The notes: generated by a model not told the origin, from the letters alone. DNA of 64,000 nt from Ethanoligenens harbinense YUAN-3 (GCF_000178115.2 NC_014828.1:1333310-1397309); one strand, 5' to 3'. Shown: positions 54,131 to 64,000, counted from the stretch's first letter. Numbers and translations are program-made.

Positions 54131-55622
54131 TCGCATCACGTCCTTCAAACACCAGTACATAGGCGGGCATGGTCAGATTACCATCTGTGCAGTGCAGCAC
54201 ACAGGAGCCTGGCTGGCGGAGCAAATGAAACTTCTGTCCATACTCAGTGATGGCATGACGGTCAGAGGCGTTGTTGGCCAGCACAACCCAGTTTAGAAAG
54301 ATTTGCCGTGTCGAAGGTTCAAGTGTATCTGTGATGGTAGAAAAATCCAACTTTCCATTCCGGATATATTGCAGCGCCAGTCTTTTTGTTCGCTCCTGTT
54401 CTTCAAGAAGTTTTTGGCGAAGCGCCGCTTTCTCCAGACTTTTGCTTGAAAACCCGCTTTTGTCGATGCGTGGCTTATATTGACGGCTGCGGGTGTCGAG
54501 TAGATACACGCAAGGGGCTTCCTCATAAATGCTGCTGTTTATGTTATCCGTATCTCGGGCGCTATTGATCGTAAAATGACGGACGGAGGCAACACCAAAA
54601 ACATGGGCGAAAAGCTTATGTGCTTCTTTTAGGTTCTCGCATTCCGCAAATAGCCGGAGAAACTTTTTGTAATCTTCTTTGCGGCTTACACCATTGTTTT
54701 GCATCTGAATGATAAAATTGGCATTTTGAATGATCTTTCTAATCACTTCATTGGTCGTTTCCAAAACATATTGACTTTCGCTCAGGCGACCTGCTTCAGA
54801 AACAAACCACTCATAAAGTGAACGCCACTTTCCACGGATGTTTTCTTTGATCTGTACCTTGAAATTTGGCGGGCGTTCCGATGAGGGACGCGGCTTGTCC
54901 AGCTCACTTTTAACGATTTTATCTAAAATAGTATTTATTAACGTATCGGGAATTTCAAAGAGTACTTTCTCAATTTTTCCGCCCCTTGATTGCAGTTCCT
55001 GTACAAAATCTCTTAAATATTTAACGACGTGCTCTTTATGCGCAATAAATTCTGCAGAACGCATCATGTGTTCTGCCTTTGAAGAATAAAAGTCTCTCAA
55101 ATAATCCTGGTAATTCTGATTGAGCCGTTTGAAATCCTCTTGCAGGTTCTGCCACCATTCATCCACGTCCTTAAGTGGGGCGGCCTGCAGAGATTCCATC
55201 TCCATCAGTGCGTTTTGAATACGGGGGAACAGGTAAATCGAAAGCGAGGCGCTTTCTAATACGAGCGCTTCCAGCCGGATCGTCATACGCTCTACTTCCA
55301 CGGCCGCCCCTGACATAAGATAGCGGAACTGATTGTTTTTATATTCCGCAATTGTGTTTGCCCGGCTCGGATCTTGGATGGGTGTGAGATTTTTCCAAAT
55401 AACCAATTGGTTCAGGTGCGGAAGAAGCTGTTCCATCGTGTAGTCCGCAAAGGCAGGAATTTGATGTAGCTTTTCCAGAACAGTTTCCTTATCTAACTGG
55501 TAATGAGTCTTCTCGGATTCGTCATAAAACACACGCATGATGGCACGATAATGCGCTGTATTATCCGTGTTTAAATAAGATGTTTCAGGTATATTATCCA
55601 TAGAAACTGCATTGACCGGCAT
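54123..55622 (-). CDS. jetA: Wadjet type II subunit JetA
   Basis: 499 aa, DUF2397/TIGR02677-type, the kleisin-like subunit that links the SMC heads. It starts near TDNTAHYRAIMRVFYDESEK, has a helical middle (TIRLEALVLESASLSIYLFP, EWWQNLQEDFKRLNQNYQDY) and the conserved end DRHAITEYGQKFHLLRQPG. First jet gene, 59 nt after the DUF4357 gene, so probably on the same long transcript. Confidence 0.87.
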   Translation of the reverse strand: MPVNAVSMDNIPETSYLNTDNTAHYRAIMRVFYDESEKTHYQLDKETVLEKLHQIPAFADYTMEQLLPHLNQLVIWKNLTPIQDPSRANTIAEYKNNQFRYLMSGAAVEVERMTIRLEALVLESASLSIYLFPRIQNALMEMESLQAAPLKDVDEWWQNLQEDFKRLNQNYQDYLRDFYSSKAEHMMRSAEFIAHKEHVVKYLRDFVQELQSRGGKIEKVLFEIPDTLINTILDKIVKSELDKPRPSSERPPNFKVQIKENIRGKWRSLYEWFVSEAGRLSESQYVLETTNEVIRKIIQNANFIIQMQNNGVSRKEDYKKFLRLFAECENLKEAHKLFAHVFGVASVRHFTINSARDTDNINSSIYEEAPCVYLLDTRSRQYKPRIDKSGFSSKSLEKAALRQKLLEEQERTKRLALQYIRNGKLDFSTITDTLEPSTRQIFLNWVVLANNASDRHAITEYGQKFHLLRQPGSCVLHCTDGNLTMPAYVLVFEGRDANG

Positions 55623-55681
55623 AGCTCCGCCTTCTTTACATTATCGCGAAATATTTCTATTTGATAAGAAATCATTTTAGC

Positions 55682-56260
55682 TTATTGATTTTTAAATGAA
55701 AAATCCACGGGATCTACTAACTCAGCAGTATTGTGTTTAGAATACTGCTTAAGCGATATTCCGTCCGGTGTTTTCCATTCCTCAATACCATTAACGTGTA
55801 TACCGGTGACAAATCTTGCTGCCTGACCAGGGTTATCAAAACTGATTTCTTTCGTGAGTATATTGTCTGAGTTTATGAATACGGAATTTTGAGCACGCAG
55901 ACGTTTTACTATTTCATACATATCTAAGGACATGGTTGAAGCTATAAAACTTCCGGATAAGACCTTAAAGCGTGTCCCATCCAGCACACCATAGGCTTTT
56001 CCACTCATATCACTGCGAGCAATCACAAAATAAGTGTAAGAAGGCAGTTTCGGATGCACAATTGTCACGCTTTTTTCAATAGTTAAACCCTCAACTTTTA
56101 TTTCTTGCAGTTGACTAATCAACTTTTTTATTTGATGGTGCTGCTTATGCCACTCTTCTGACACAGGCGCATCTGGCTGAGAATAAAACTGCGCTTTAAT
56201 TTCGTTATCAGTTTTGAGCAGTTCATTTATGGCTTGCTCGATATAATTGGCTATGCTCAC
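55682..56260 (-). CDS. DUF4357-containing protein of the DISARM-like set
   Basis: 192 aa. A helical N-terminus (YIEQAINELLKTDNEIKAQF) is followed by a DUF4357 domain near the end (VLSGSFIASTMSL ... AARFVTGIHVNGIEEW), a small domain often linked to restriction enzymes and helicases. The start overlaps drmB by 4 nt, which ties it to that system. No catalytic motif is seen, so a specificity or partner role is possible. Confidence 0.7.
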   Translation of the reverse strand: MSIANYIEQAINELLKTDNEIKAQFYSQPDAPVSEEWHKQHHQIKKLISQLQEIKVEGLTIEKSVTIVHPKLPSYTYFVIARSDMSGKAYGVLDGTRFKVLSGSFIASTMSLDMYEIVKRLRAQNSVFINSDNILTKEISFDNPGQAARFVTGIHVNGIEEWKTPDGISLKQYSKHNTAELVDPVDFSFKNQ

Positions 56261-58113
56261 TGCTGGTCGCCTCCAAGCAATTCAAGTGCAATATTGCCCA
56301 TAAGCCCTAAGTCTGGATTATCTGCTGTACCTATTACTGAGATACGATCAAGAAGAACATTCCGAAATTCACATGAGGTTTCAGGGAGCAAAACACAATC
56401 ATGGCAAGCAGCATAATTTAGAGAGTTGAATCCCTGCTGCATTGAACTTGCGCAAAGCGGATCGCCGCTACACCACAAAGCTTTTTGTAGCATATTTTTA
56501 AGGACTGCCTGTAAGCGTTTCGGATCTTTACCGATACTTATCAGCCCGCCGAGGCTTCCTTCTGCATCAGACGTTGAAAGGTATATAAGTACCCCATGCA
56601 TTTCAGTCTGGCTTGTCCCCTCATGAAATGTTGAGTATATCTTTTCTTTTAAAGACGAGGCACTATATCCGCAATCATCCGCAAGTTGTCGAATAAACAG
56701 GTGCGCGAATGTGTGCATTGCAACATATTCAGAGGAAAATCGCTCATTTGTAAAGAACGAATTTTCAAGCTCATGTGCCATTTGCGAGTAACGATCATTT
56801 ACAACGGTACTCCAACCGTCTAACGCCTTTGCATCAAATTTAATAAAAATGCCCTCACCCAAAAGTTTTACTGCCGGTAACCATTTCTTTTTTTCTATGG
56901 AAAGAGGCGCGAGACAGGGATTATCTTTAATTGTTCCATTCCACGGTTGTATACGCGTAAACCCGATTAAAGCACTAATGACTGTAAGTTTTTCAACAAT
57001 AGTTACTGATTCAAAAATGCTTTTGAACGCAGGTGGAACAATAGCTTTAGAAGCCACATATTCATCCGCGGTAACATTTCCTCTGCACAGAACATCGTAT
57101 TCAGCCGCAAAAACATCACCTTCAGAATGCATTGCTGAGGATGCTTTTTTATCTTTAACTAATGTATATGCTGAAATTAAATCTTCAAATGTTATTGGAT
57201 CTCTAACTTTAGTTAGCACTTGCCTCCTAATGAATTTTCTAACAGCAGCGTCGCCGAACTCCTCCATCTCCTGAATATTCTCATACGCGGCTTCTATTGC
57301 TTGCACCGCTCTTTGACTCCAAGGCGGAATAGACAAGGCACTCATATTTGCTGGAAAATACACGCTTGAGGAAGAACGCAACCGAGCCGAAACAATCTCT
57401 GCACATTCAGAATGATGATTTATTCCTAAATGAGGATGATGTCCACTACAAGGATATCCATTTTCACCGCTGAAAGCATTTTTGGCAAAAGCATTAGCCA
57501 TCCCACGTCTTGCTTGACATTCTTCACATTCAACCATAAGGCTATCAACATCACTCCTGTTGTCTATGTTGAACATCTTGATCCGTGGATTAGCTTTGCC
57601 GCTACTGCACTTATTTCCATGATGCACCCACCATGAGTACGGAAAATCCTCCATATGACCATTCGGGCATACCAAAATAAAACGGGATGCCACAAGATGC
57701 CCACCGCATGGCTTACCGCCTTTTTTAGGATTAGGCATGAAGCAGTTATGCTTTTTTTGCTGGTTCCCAAGTTCTTCAGCATCGATTATGTGTTTACAAA
57801 TAGGGCAATAGAGCTTTCTTGGGAAAATATAGGACTCAACATCGTTGCTTTTTCTGAACCGTATATTACTTGCTGATTTAGGCGCAAGGAAAAATTCTGC
57901 TCCTGTTAAAGTCTGAAGGTTATTATTGAATAGTTTTCTATCCTCCCAGTCTTCATATATGTCATCCCTGTCCCACTTATCAACTCCTCCGATAATAACA
58001 GTATCGCGTACAAAATCCACTATTGAACCAATTCCAAATGTGGTAATGAGCTGGCTTTGACGAACTTCACCGGTATTTTCAGGTTTTTGTTTACTTCCAA
58101 ACTGACGAGCCAT
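56257..58113 (-). CDS. drmB: DISARM protein DrmB (DUF1998)
   Basis: 618 aa. QSQLITTFGIGSIVDFVRDT is the classic DrmB start. Zinc-binding Cys pairs occur (CPICKHIID, CECCQ-like VECEECQARRG) and the DUF1998 C-terminus shows MHTFAHLFIRQLADDCGYSA, GVLIYLSTSDAEGSLGG and a CxxC set (CHDCVLLPETSC). In DISARM, DrmB and DrmA form the core DNA-binding complex. It lies 5 nt after drmA. Confidence 0.85.
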   Translation of the reverse strand: MARQFGSKQKPENTGEVRQSQLITTFGIGSIVDFVRDTVIIGGVDKWDRDDIYEDWEDRKLFNNNLQTLTGAEFFLAPKSASNIRFRKSNDVESYIFPRKLYCPICKHIIDAEELGNQQKKHNCFMPNPKKGGKPCGGHLVASRFILVCPNGHMEDFPYSWWVHHGNKCSSGKANPRIKMFNIDNRSDVDSLMVECEECQARRGMANAFAKNAFSGENGYPCSGHHPHLGINHHSECAEIVSARLRSSSSVYFPANMSALSIPPWSQRAVQAIEAAYENIQEMEEFGDAAVRKFIRRQVLTKVRDPITFEDLISAYTLVKDKKASSAMHSEGDVFAAEYDVLCRGNVTADEYVASKAIVPPAFKSIFESVTIVEKLTVISALIGFTRIQPWNGTIKDNPCLAPLSIEKKKWLPAVKLLGEGIFIKFDAKALDGWSTVVNDRYSQMAHELENSFFTNERFSSEYVAMHTFAHLFIRQLADDCGYSASSLKEKIYSTFHEGTSQTEMHGVLIYLSTSDAEGSLGGLISIGKDPKRLQAVLKNMLQKALWCSGDPLCASSMQQGFNSLNYAACHDCVLLPETSCEFRNVLLDRISVIGTADNPDLGLMGNIALELLGGDQQ

Positions 58114-58118
58114 CTCAA

Positions 58119-61100
58119 TTACCTCCTGTTAAAATAGATATTGACTGTGGGATCGACATTGCGCAGTGAGTTTAAAATTTTGGGCAAGCCCAGTTCCGAA
58201 TCCTCTTCAGCTGAAGATAACAAACTCGGATTCCCATTGTAGCTCTTGTAGTACAAGGTGTTTTCGTTTTCTTCCGCGACATCTTGCCACTTCTGTGCAA
58301 ACTCACCTAAGGAAGTCTGAGCAAATGCTACGCTGTCTGGCATTATCTCACGTACTCGCTGAACGAGGTATTCTTTAATCTGAATCACCGCAAAGTTATC
58401 TGCCCTAAAATATCTTGCAGCGTCATTCGCTGCCAAATTAGGAACAGTTGCACGAACAAGTGCAACAAAAACACAATGCAAAGCCTTTTCTATTGCTCTC
58501 ACCGAAAACGGCGTCACACTCGTTGCTTCAACATATCGGTAAAATGATTTATGATAATAGCCGAATTGTTCGTAATGAGATTTATCCCGTGATCTCATAT
58601 TATTGTACATTGTCAAAACAAGACCGGGATTCCTTCTTCCGACACGGCTGGTCGCCTGAATGTACTCTGCATTACTTTTGGGCTGATTATAAACAGTCAT
58701 GACGCCAAGCCTGTCGATATCGATTCCAACTGAAAGCATATTTGAAGCGAGAATATACGAGAAGCAAGCTGAATCCGTGTAGGGTATCGTCAACTGATCC
58801 AGTGTATCTTTAATTTCTTTTGAACTCTTGCGGCTTGTGAGTTCTGAATGTTCAAACATTTTAACGTCATTGGCAGAAATACCATATTGTTCTGATTCAG
58901 TTTTGAATGTTCTTGCAATTAAATTTCTTATGTGCGTAAAGATACGGTCTTGGATAATCGTTGAGGATGCACCTAAATCTTTTAGAGCATTAAAGTACCC
59001 TACAGTAGTAAAATACTGATCAATAATATCCGTATTTTTGCCTTGTTTAATGAACAAGGCTTTTGTAAAAAATAAGGTTGCATAAAGACGAATCAGCAAA
59101 TCGGATATACTGCCGCCCATTTCGCAGAAACCTAAATAAGTTCTCGCCGGACGCTTGCTTGCATCCGCTTGTACAGCAAAAAAAGAATCATCAAAATTAA
59201 TTCCCGCAGGTGGAAATTGAATTGCGTTTCGATTGTACAGATTTTTTATCTGTTCCTTAGCATTCCTTACCGTTGCAGTTGAGGCTATTATTTTCGGTTG
59301 CTTCCCTGATTTTTCGCAAAGATACTCAATGGCGATTTCATAAATTCCGGAAAGTGATCCAAGCGGACCGGAAATAAGATGCAATTCGTCCTGGATAATC
59401 AGTTCAGGTGCTGGACAGTTCATTCCAAAAAGATTACGGGCTCTTTCCTCCCATGTTATTCTTGCAAATTTATCAATGGTGCTTAATAGAAGTGTTGAAC
59501 GGTTACTGTATATATCATCGTCAACAACATATATGGGTAATCCTTTATGAAAATCGCAGGTCTCATTGTCAGCACAGCTAATGCGCATTTCTCCATCAAC
59601 AATCTCATAACCATTTAAATCAATTTTCTGACCGCACCAAGGACATCGTGTTATTTGAACAGGGTTTCCCTCATATATTTTTTCATTAGGATTCTCCTTG
59701 AGTTTTTGCAGGACACTTTCCGCCTCAGTAATGTGGTTAGGCGTCATGCTGCTTCCAATCCAAAGCCCAATGCTGATTTCACCGCCGGAGATATTGTCTC
59801 TTCTGCGAATATATTCACAGGCACAAATTAATGCTGACGCCCTTTCAAATTGCTGGATAGTAAGAAGTCTGAGTGTGTAACGCATAATAACGGTAACACC
59901 ATCGATTGAACTTGAAACGGTTAGGCGACGATAAAGAATTGTAAATGCAGCTACGCCCAAATACGCTTCAGTTTTACCACCACCGGTAGGAAACCACAGC
60001 AGGTCAACGGATTGTCTATAGTCGCTATCTTTATTAACGATGTCAGGTAATATTTGAAGAATATAAGCAAGCTGAAAGGGATACCAATTAACATCTTCTG
60101 GTTTGATTTCTTTTGTTTTGATTCTCTGAAGAAGCATAGCTTCATTCATTAAGCCAAATGCTCTCCATGCTTTGTCATTGGCAAGGAGCGTACTGACCCC
60201 CGCGTTTAGTCTTTTAATGCATTCATCAACTCTGTTCAACACCGTTTGACTGTCAGCTTTATTATTTAAAGTTAAAGGAACAGATATAGATTCCTGTTTC
60301 TTTTTCCATGAGGCATATTCATTAATGAATTCCTGCAATTCTTTACAAGCAATATTCTTATCAGCGGTCGTCCAATAGTCAAGATTTAATATCTTGGCAT
60401 TGTTTATTGTGCCTGGCATCATTTGGTAGACCATCTGGGTAGGCATAAATTCACTTCTTACAGAAAATACTCCTATTTCAGTTTCGTCATATTCAACTGA
60501 GCACCCATGTCCATAGGCGTAATTTTTCACATTTCTGTATTGCAATCCGCTGATTTTTTCTTCTTCGTCCGCAATAATTGCACTGTTTTGATAAACAGGA
60601 ATAAATTTTTCATCAGACGAAATAGTTAACTCACATTGGAATATTGCATTGATATTTTGCTCAATTCCAACTTGAGCGGCAGAAACAATATTAGTAGCAG
60701 TGATTGTAACAAGTTTGCAACCGTCATCCATAATATGGCGCACGGACAACGTAATCTCAAAACCAAGTTTTTTATCTTGAAATACTTGTTTCATACCAAG
60801 CCGTTTTTGAACCGTTACCTGAGGATTCACCTCAAATGGTACCCTTGTATATCGGTGTACAACCCTCTCGCGTTCAATTACTTCCTTTTCGCCCGTTTCA
60901 GGATTCTTTCTCTCTATTGGTACCATTTTACGCTCTTCATCATGGGTATATTTTGCACCTTTAAAACGAAGAGTAAGTGTGTGAACTTGCTGCGGCAGAG
61001 TGATTGATATACCCATAGATATAGGCTTGCGTTTATTTGCGTTACTTATTGAGTCGTCGTTGCTTTCCGTTATATCTTCGGGCTCCACTTCCTCTGACAA

Positions 61101-61304
61101 AAGCTCAACATCGTCAAATGTTAGTTGGCTGCTGTCGACAGCGGGTTGGTCTAATCTCCTTGCCCAGAGTATTCCGCAAGCATATGTATTGAGTGGTTCA
61201 ACATTAACGAGAACCTCGTTTTCTTCAACTGCGCCAATCAAATCTCGTTTCAAACAAGAGCGAATCTCGCTGATAGCGTCGTAATACTCTTTATAACCAC
61301 CCAT
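58119..61304 (-). CDS. drmA: DISARM-like helicase DrmA
   Basis: 1061 aa SF2 helicase. The Walker A region is LLWFPTGGGKTEAYLGVAAF, motif II LIIQDELHLISGPLGSLSGI, motif III IIASTATVRNAKEQI, and motifs V-VI LSVGIDIDRLGVMTVYNQPK with IQATSRVGRRNPGLVLTMYN. A zinc ribbon (CPWCGQKID ... CADNETC) sits in the middle. The N-terminal 400 residues are a beta-rich domain seen in DrmA. It is the motor of DISARM, which blocks incoming DNA. Confidence 0.85.
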   Translation of the reverse strand: MGGYKEYYDAISEIRSCLKRDLIGAVEENEVLVNVEPLNTYACGILWARRLDQPAVDSSQLTFDDVELLSEEVEPEDITESNDDSISNANKRKPISMGISITLPQQVHTLTLRFKGAKYTHDEERKMVPIERKNPETGEKEVIERERVVHRYTRVPFEVNPQVTVQKRLGMKQVFQDKKLGFEITLSVRHIMDDGCKLVTITATNIVSAAQVGIEQNINAIFQCELTISSDEKFIPVYQNSAIIADEEEKISGLQYRNVKNYAYGHGCSVEYDETEIGVFSVRSEFMPTQMVYQMMPGTINNAKILNLDYWTTADKNIACKELQEFINEYASWKKKQESISVPLTLNNKADSQTVLNRVDECIKRLNAGVSTLLANDKAWRAFGLMNEAMLLQRIKTKEIKPEDVNWYPFQLAYILQILPDIVNKDSDYRQSVDLLWFPTGGGKTEAYLGVAAFTILYRRLTVSSSIDGVTVIMRYTLRLLTIQQFERASALICACEYIRRRDNISGGEISIGLWIGSSMTPNHITEAESVLQKLKENPNEKIYEGNPVQITRCPWCGQKIDLNGYEIVDGEMRISCADNETCDFHKGLPIYVVDDDIYSNRSTLLLSTIDKFARITWEERARNLFGMNCPAPELIIQDELHLISGPLGSLSGIYEIAIEYLCEKSGKQPKIIASTATVRNAKEQIKNLYNRNAIQFPPAGINFDDSFFAVQADASKRPARTYLGFCEMGGSISDLLIRLYATLFFTKALFIKQGKNTDIIDQYFTTVGYFNALKDLGASSTIIQDRIFTHIRNLIARTFKTESEQYGISANDVKMFEHSELTSRKSSKEIKDTLDQLTIPYTDSACFSYILASNMLSVGIDIDRLGVMTVYNQPKSNAEYIQATSRVGRRNPGLVLTMYNNMRSRDKSHYEQFGYYHKSFYRYVEATSVTPFSVRAIEKALHCVFVALVRATVPNLAANDAARYFRADNFAVIQIKEYLVQRVREIMPDSVAFAQTSLGEFAQKWQDVAEENENTLYYKSYNGNPSLLSSAEEDSELGLPKILNSLRNVDPTVNIYFNRR

Positions 61305-61317
61305 CGATTACTCTCCC

Positions 61318-62728
61318 TTACTTAATTGTATCCCAGTCAGAATATGTGTTAGGTATCCAGTCGCTACACCTAACTGGTTGTGGTTTCTCATAATGCCAGT
61401 CGATTTTTGGGAAACCGGACAGTTCCACGCCGAGCCAGAATTTAGTTGTTCGGTAATATGTAGACACATTATCAGGAAATCTGTCTGGGGTTACTGTTAT
61501 TATGTTTGTAACGAAAACGGGTGATAAAAATGGTGGCGGGTTAGAAGTCCCAACATTTTCCTTTGCTATGCTCCAGAACTCGTTATATAGACTGGAATCA
61601 AGAGAACCGATTTTTCTACCTTTATGGTGAACGTGATAAACATTGCCTGTGAGTATGAGCTGTAATTCATCTCCAACAGAAACTGCTTCCGATATATACT
61701 CTTGTGTTTCAATTGCTCTTTCAAGATCACCAGAAACAAAACCAGCTGCAAGAATATCTTTTGGTAATCCCACAACAAGATTACTGCAATGGTTGTTACC
61801 CCATCGTGCTTTATGGAAGCCTAATCCTGCCCATCGAGACGGATTTGAACCACATTTTCTTAAATACTGGTTTTTCTTACTTAGCTTATTCAGCTGATTC
61901 TTCGCTCTCGTACAACCTACATACCATACGCGAGCTTCTTCGGTATCTGTGGCATTGGGCGTGAATCCGCTATTCAATAAATAAACGCAATCAAACTCTC
62001 TGCCTTTAGCTTTATGAATAGTGGAAACTGTGAGTAATGATTCTCTTGTGTTCAAAAGCAATTCTGGTATTTTTACTGTTGGTTTACTGAGTTCAGCAGA
62101 TAGTTTTTCAATCTCAATAAAAGGCTTTTTGTCATCATAAACCAATTCACAAAGAGCTTTATAGCAGAGCTCAGCCGTGACCTCATCATCGGCAACTCGG
62201 CCGCAATATCTTGTAATAAAATCATCTTCAGTTATCCGTGAATCGGCTTGATAATCCCAAAAGCAATCTGCTATCCATCGATTTAAAGAAGCAACTTTTC
62301 CAACTCCTCGCAACAAAGTATGGCTAATTCCATTCTTGAAGAGGAAGTGGCTTATGTATTCGGCTTCGCCGTTATTCCGGCAAAGTATTGCAGTTCTTTT
62401 TGCAATATTGGAAAAGTCAAATGTTTCAATCGTTCCGGCGGCCTGAATACTACCAAGTTCGTCTTTGATAAACGAATTTACAACTGATGGATCGGCAAAT
62501 TCAAGCAAAGCGCAACGCATATTATCTGATACACGTGCAAGGTTGGCGGTTTGCCTCTGATTCCCGGTCAATTCATATTTGAAAACATCTATCGGAAGAA
62601 TTTTATCGAGCCGTTTATAGAATTCAACAGAGTTTACACTCGTTCCGTCGTGGCAATCATAATCATATATTGCTTGGCATTTATCGCCGAGCAGTAAATA
62701 ACCGCCTGTTAGCGCGCTGAGAATATTT
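61318..62728 (-). pseudogene. UvrD/PcrA-like SF1 helicase, C-terminal part, split by IS200
   Basis: The frame starts after the IS200 end with NILSALTGGYLLLGDKCQAI (motif III region) and includes LLTVSTIHKAKGREFDCVYL (motif V) and RVWYVGCTRAKNQL (motif VI), then a C-terminal beta domain. Together with the N-terminal part right of the insertion it forms one SF1A helicase of about 700 residues or more. It lies 13 nt before drmA, so it looks like the first or second gene of the DISARM-like operon. The insertion inactivates it. Confidence 0.8.
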
Positions 62729-63328
62729 AATCTCTGAGGGTTTAATTCCCCGCCGCTTGCGGCGTTAAATAAAAGGGTATAAAATTGGTATAACAAAAAA
62801 CGAGAAGAGGGAAGAGATGAGTGAGTATATTCATAAATCTCACAATGTCTCAGTGCTGATGTACCATTTTGTATGCCCCGCTAAATATCGCAGAGCGATA
62901 TTTAGCGAAGAAGTTACCAAAACACTCGTAGAAGTGTGCGGAGGAATAAGCGAACGATTTGAGATGTACTTTGTTGAAATAGGTACAGATAAAAATCATG
63001 TGCATTTTCTAATACAATCAGTACCCAAGTACAGCCCGACGAAAATAATCACAACAGTGAAAAGTATAACAGCACGAGAAATATTTTCTAAACATCCGGA
63101 AGTAAAAAAACAATTATGGGGTGGAGAATTATGGACGGATGGATATTTTGTGAATACGGTAAGCAAATTTGGCAGTGAAGAAGTAATAAAAAGATACTTG
63201 CAGAATCAGGGTAAGACAGAGGAGTATAAACAACTTTACAAAGTTGAAACAATAGAACAACTCACGTTGTTTTAGCAAGGGTAGGGTTAGCATTGGATAC
63301 CCCGCCGCTTGCGGCGGGGTGATTCATT
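62729..63328 (+). mobile_element. IS200-like element, copy 2
   Basis: 600 bp identical to copy 1, inserted after TATTT in the helicase gene, in the opposite orientation to it. There is no target duplication. Removing the 600 bp restores the helicase frame exactly (ALMT joined to NILSALTGG), which defines both ends. Confidence 0.92.
62817..63275 (+). CDS. tnpA: IS200 transposase TnpA (Y1 HUH nuclease), copy 2
   Basis: 152 aa, identical in sequence to the copy at 32036. HUH motif in TDKNHVHFLIQ and catalytic Tyr in RYLQNQGKTEEY. The presence of two identical copies shows that the family is recently active in this genome. Confidence 0.94.
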   Translation: MSEYIHKSHNVSVLMYHFVCPAKYRRAIFSEEVTKTLVEVCGGISERFEMYFVEIGTDKNHVHFLIQSVPKYSPTKIITTVKSITAREIFSKHPEVKKQLWGGELWTDGYFVNTVSKFGSEEVIKRYLQNQGKTEEYKQLYKVETIEQLTLF

Positions 63329-64000
63329 GTCATTAAGGCGCGTTCGTTAACAAGATCTTGTAGTTCATCTACAATTACATATTCGAAGTTTGAAAAATCT
63401 TCTTTTACGAACTTTTCATTGAACATATTAATTCTTCCATTATAATCCAATTGGACAAATTGCGCCTCAATAGTTGATAGGTAACTCGTTGCAAGGGAGT
63501 CAAATGTGCAAACATCCACATTTATTGCCGAATATGGAAGCAATCTCTGCGATACACCGGATTCCAAACGACTTGAAATCTCGTTCTTTGCAGCATTTGT
63601 ATATACAAGAACTAAGACGCTTGATAAATCCTCAACGAGTTCCTTGTTAATAATGTGTTCGAGCCTTTTTATAACAGTATAAGTTTTACCGCTTCCCGGT
63701 GCGGCATTAACGAGTATCTTGCTGTTAATTGGGGCTTCGATAATTGCGGACGGTTCCGCAATCTTTATAAATTCTTCAGGTTTAACAAATTCTTTGAAAT
63801 CTTCAATTATGGATTCTTCAGGAACTGTTTCTATTGATTCTTCATCTATTTCATTTTCTGCGAAGACTTCCTCAATATTTTCAATTCCAAGCCATTCATA
63901 TCTTAAGGCGGGACTTTTCTCTTCAGTAATATCAGCATGCTCAATTACTGCTTGTCGCGTAAATTTTGCAGCGCCTCCGCAGGACGAAAATGACTTACAA
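63329..64000 (-). pseudogene. UvrD/PcrA-like SF1 helicase, N-terminal part (runs off the window)
   Basis: Open to the right edge. It contains SKILVNAAPGSGKTYTVIKR (Walker A), SVLVLVYTNAAKNEISSRL (motif Ia), VDVCTFDSLATSYL and YVIVDELQDLVNERALM (motif II). The acidic region before Walker A is rich in Glu (EESIETVPEESIIEDF). It ends at the IS200 junction. The true start lies beyond the window. Confidence 0.8.

Noticed and set aside
53248-54568. Plus-strand frames opposite jetA, jetB and jetC
   Set aside because: They are short, lack start signals, and sit opposite a coherent four-gene operon with overlapping starts and stops.
1-64000. CRISPR array
   Set aside because: No series of short regularly spaced direct repeats was seen anywhere; the only large repeats are the toxin modules and the two IS200 copies.

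Overview
The window looks like a chromosomal segment of a Clostridia-type Firmicute, possibly Oscillospirales. This rests on the argR-recN order, strong AGGAGG-type ribosome binding sites, a KMGKT-type TyrS, and mobile remnants (Maff2-like, RepA-type HTH) common in gut Clostridia. The genus is not determined. The left 3 kb is GC-richer housekeeping sequence (argR end, recN, tyrS). Next come about 2 kb of decayed small genes, a LysR/SDR divergent pair, and remnants of mobile elements.

From 7.8 to 23 kb lies an AT-rich locus that I read as a polymorphic-toxin-like array. One secreted, frameshifted protein carries a signal peptide, a duplicated N-terminal domain around a Ser-rich linker, four SH3b-like repeats, an M14 metallopeptidase domain, two GWA/GWV beta domains and a variable C-terminal domain (CT). 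It is followed by two single-TM immunity-like genes (types A and B). Two leaderless modules repeat the CT-A-B plan. Short remnants of lost CTs overlap the start of every B gene. An IS66 element (IR, 8-bp duplication) and an IS21 element break the last B gene.

From 25.6 to 31.6 kb there is a LlaJI-like restriction-modification operon (two m5C methyltransferases, McrB-like R1, LlaJI-type R2, Vsr, small HTH protein). A 600-bp IS200 copy, a frameshifted SF1 helicase and a tRNA-Ser 3' fragment (a likely attachment site) follow. An AbiL-like ATPase/TOPRIM pair sits behind a canonical promoter with a triple ATTACGGA operator, and two mobile-element DNA-binding genes come after it.

From the right edge to 40.6 kb all host genes lie on the minus strand. 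In transcription order they are a UvrD-like helicase split by a second identical IS200 copy, DrmA, DrmB and a DUF4357 protein (DISARM-like, no methyltransferase visible), Wadjet type II JetA-B-C-D, two WYL regulators, a cluster of three structured RNA modules with tRNA-like features, a DUF2828 (Ro60/TROVE-like vWA) protein, a HEAT-repeat protein, a small protein and RtcB RNA ligase. The last group looks like an RNA-repair operon with its own Y-RNA-like noncoding RNAs.

The window is thus a defence and conflict island. The most novel parts are the CT/immunity array and the WYL-ncRNA-DUF2828-HEAT-RtcB cassette.
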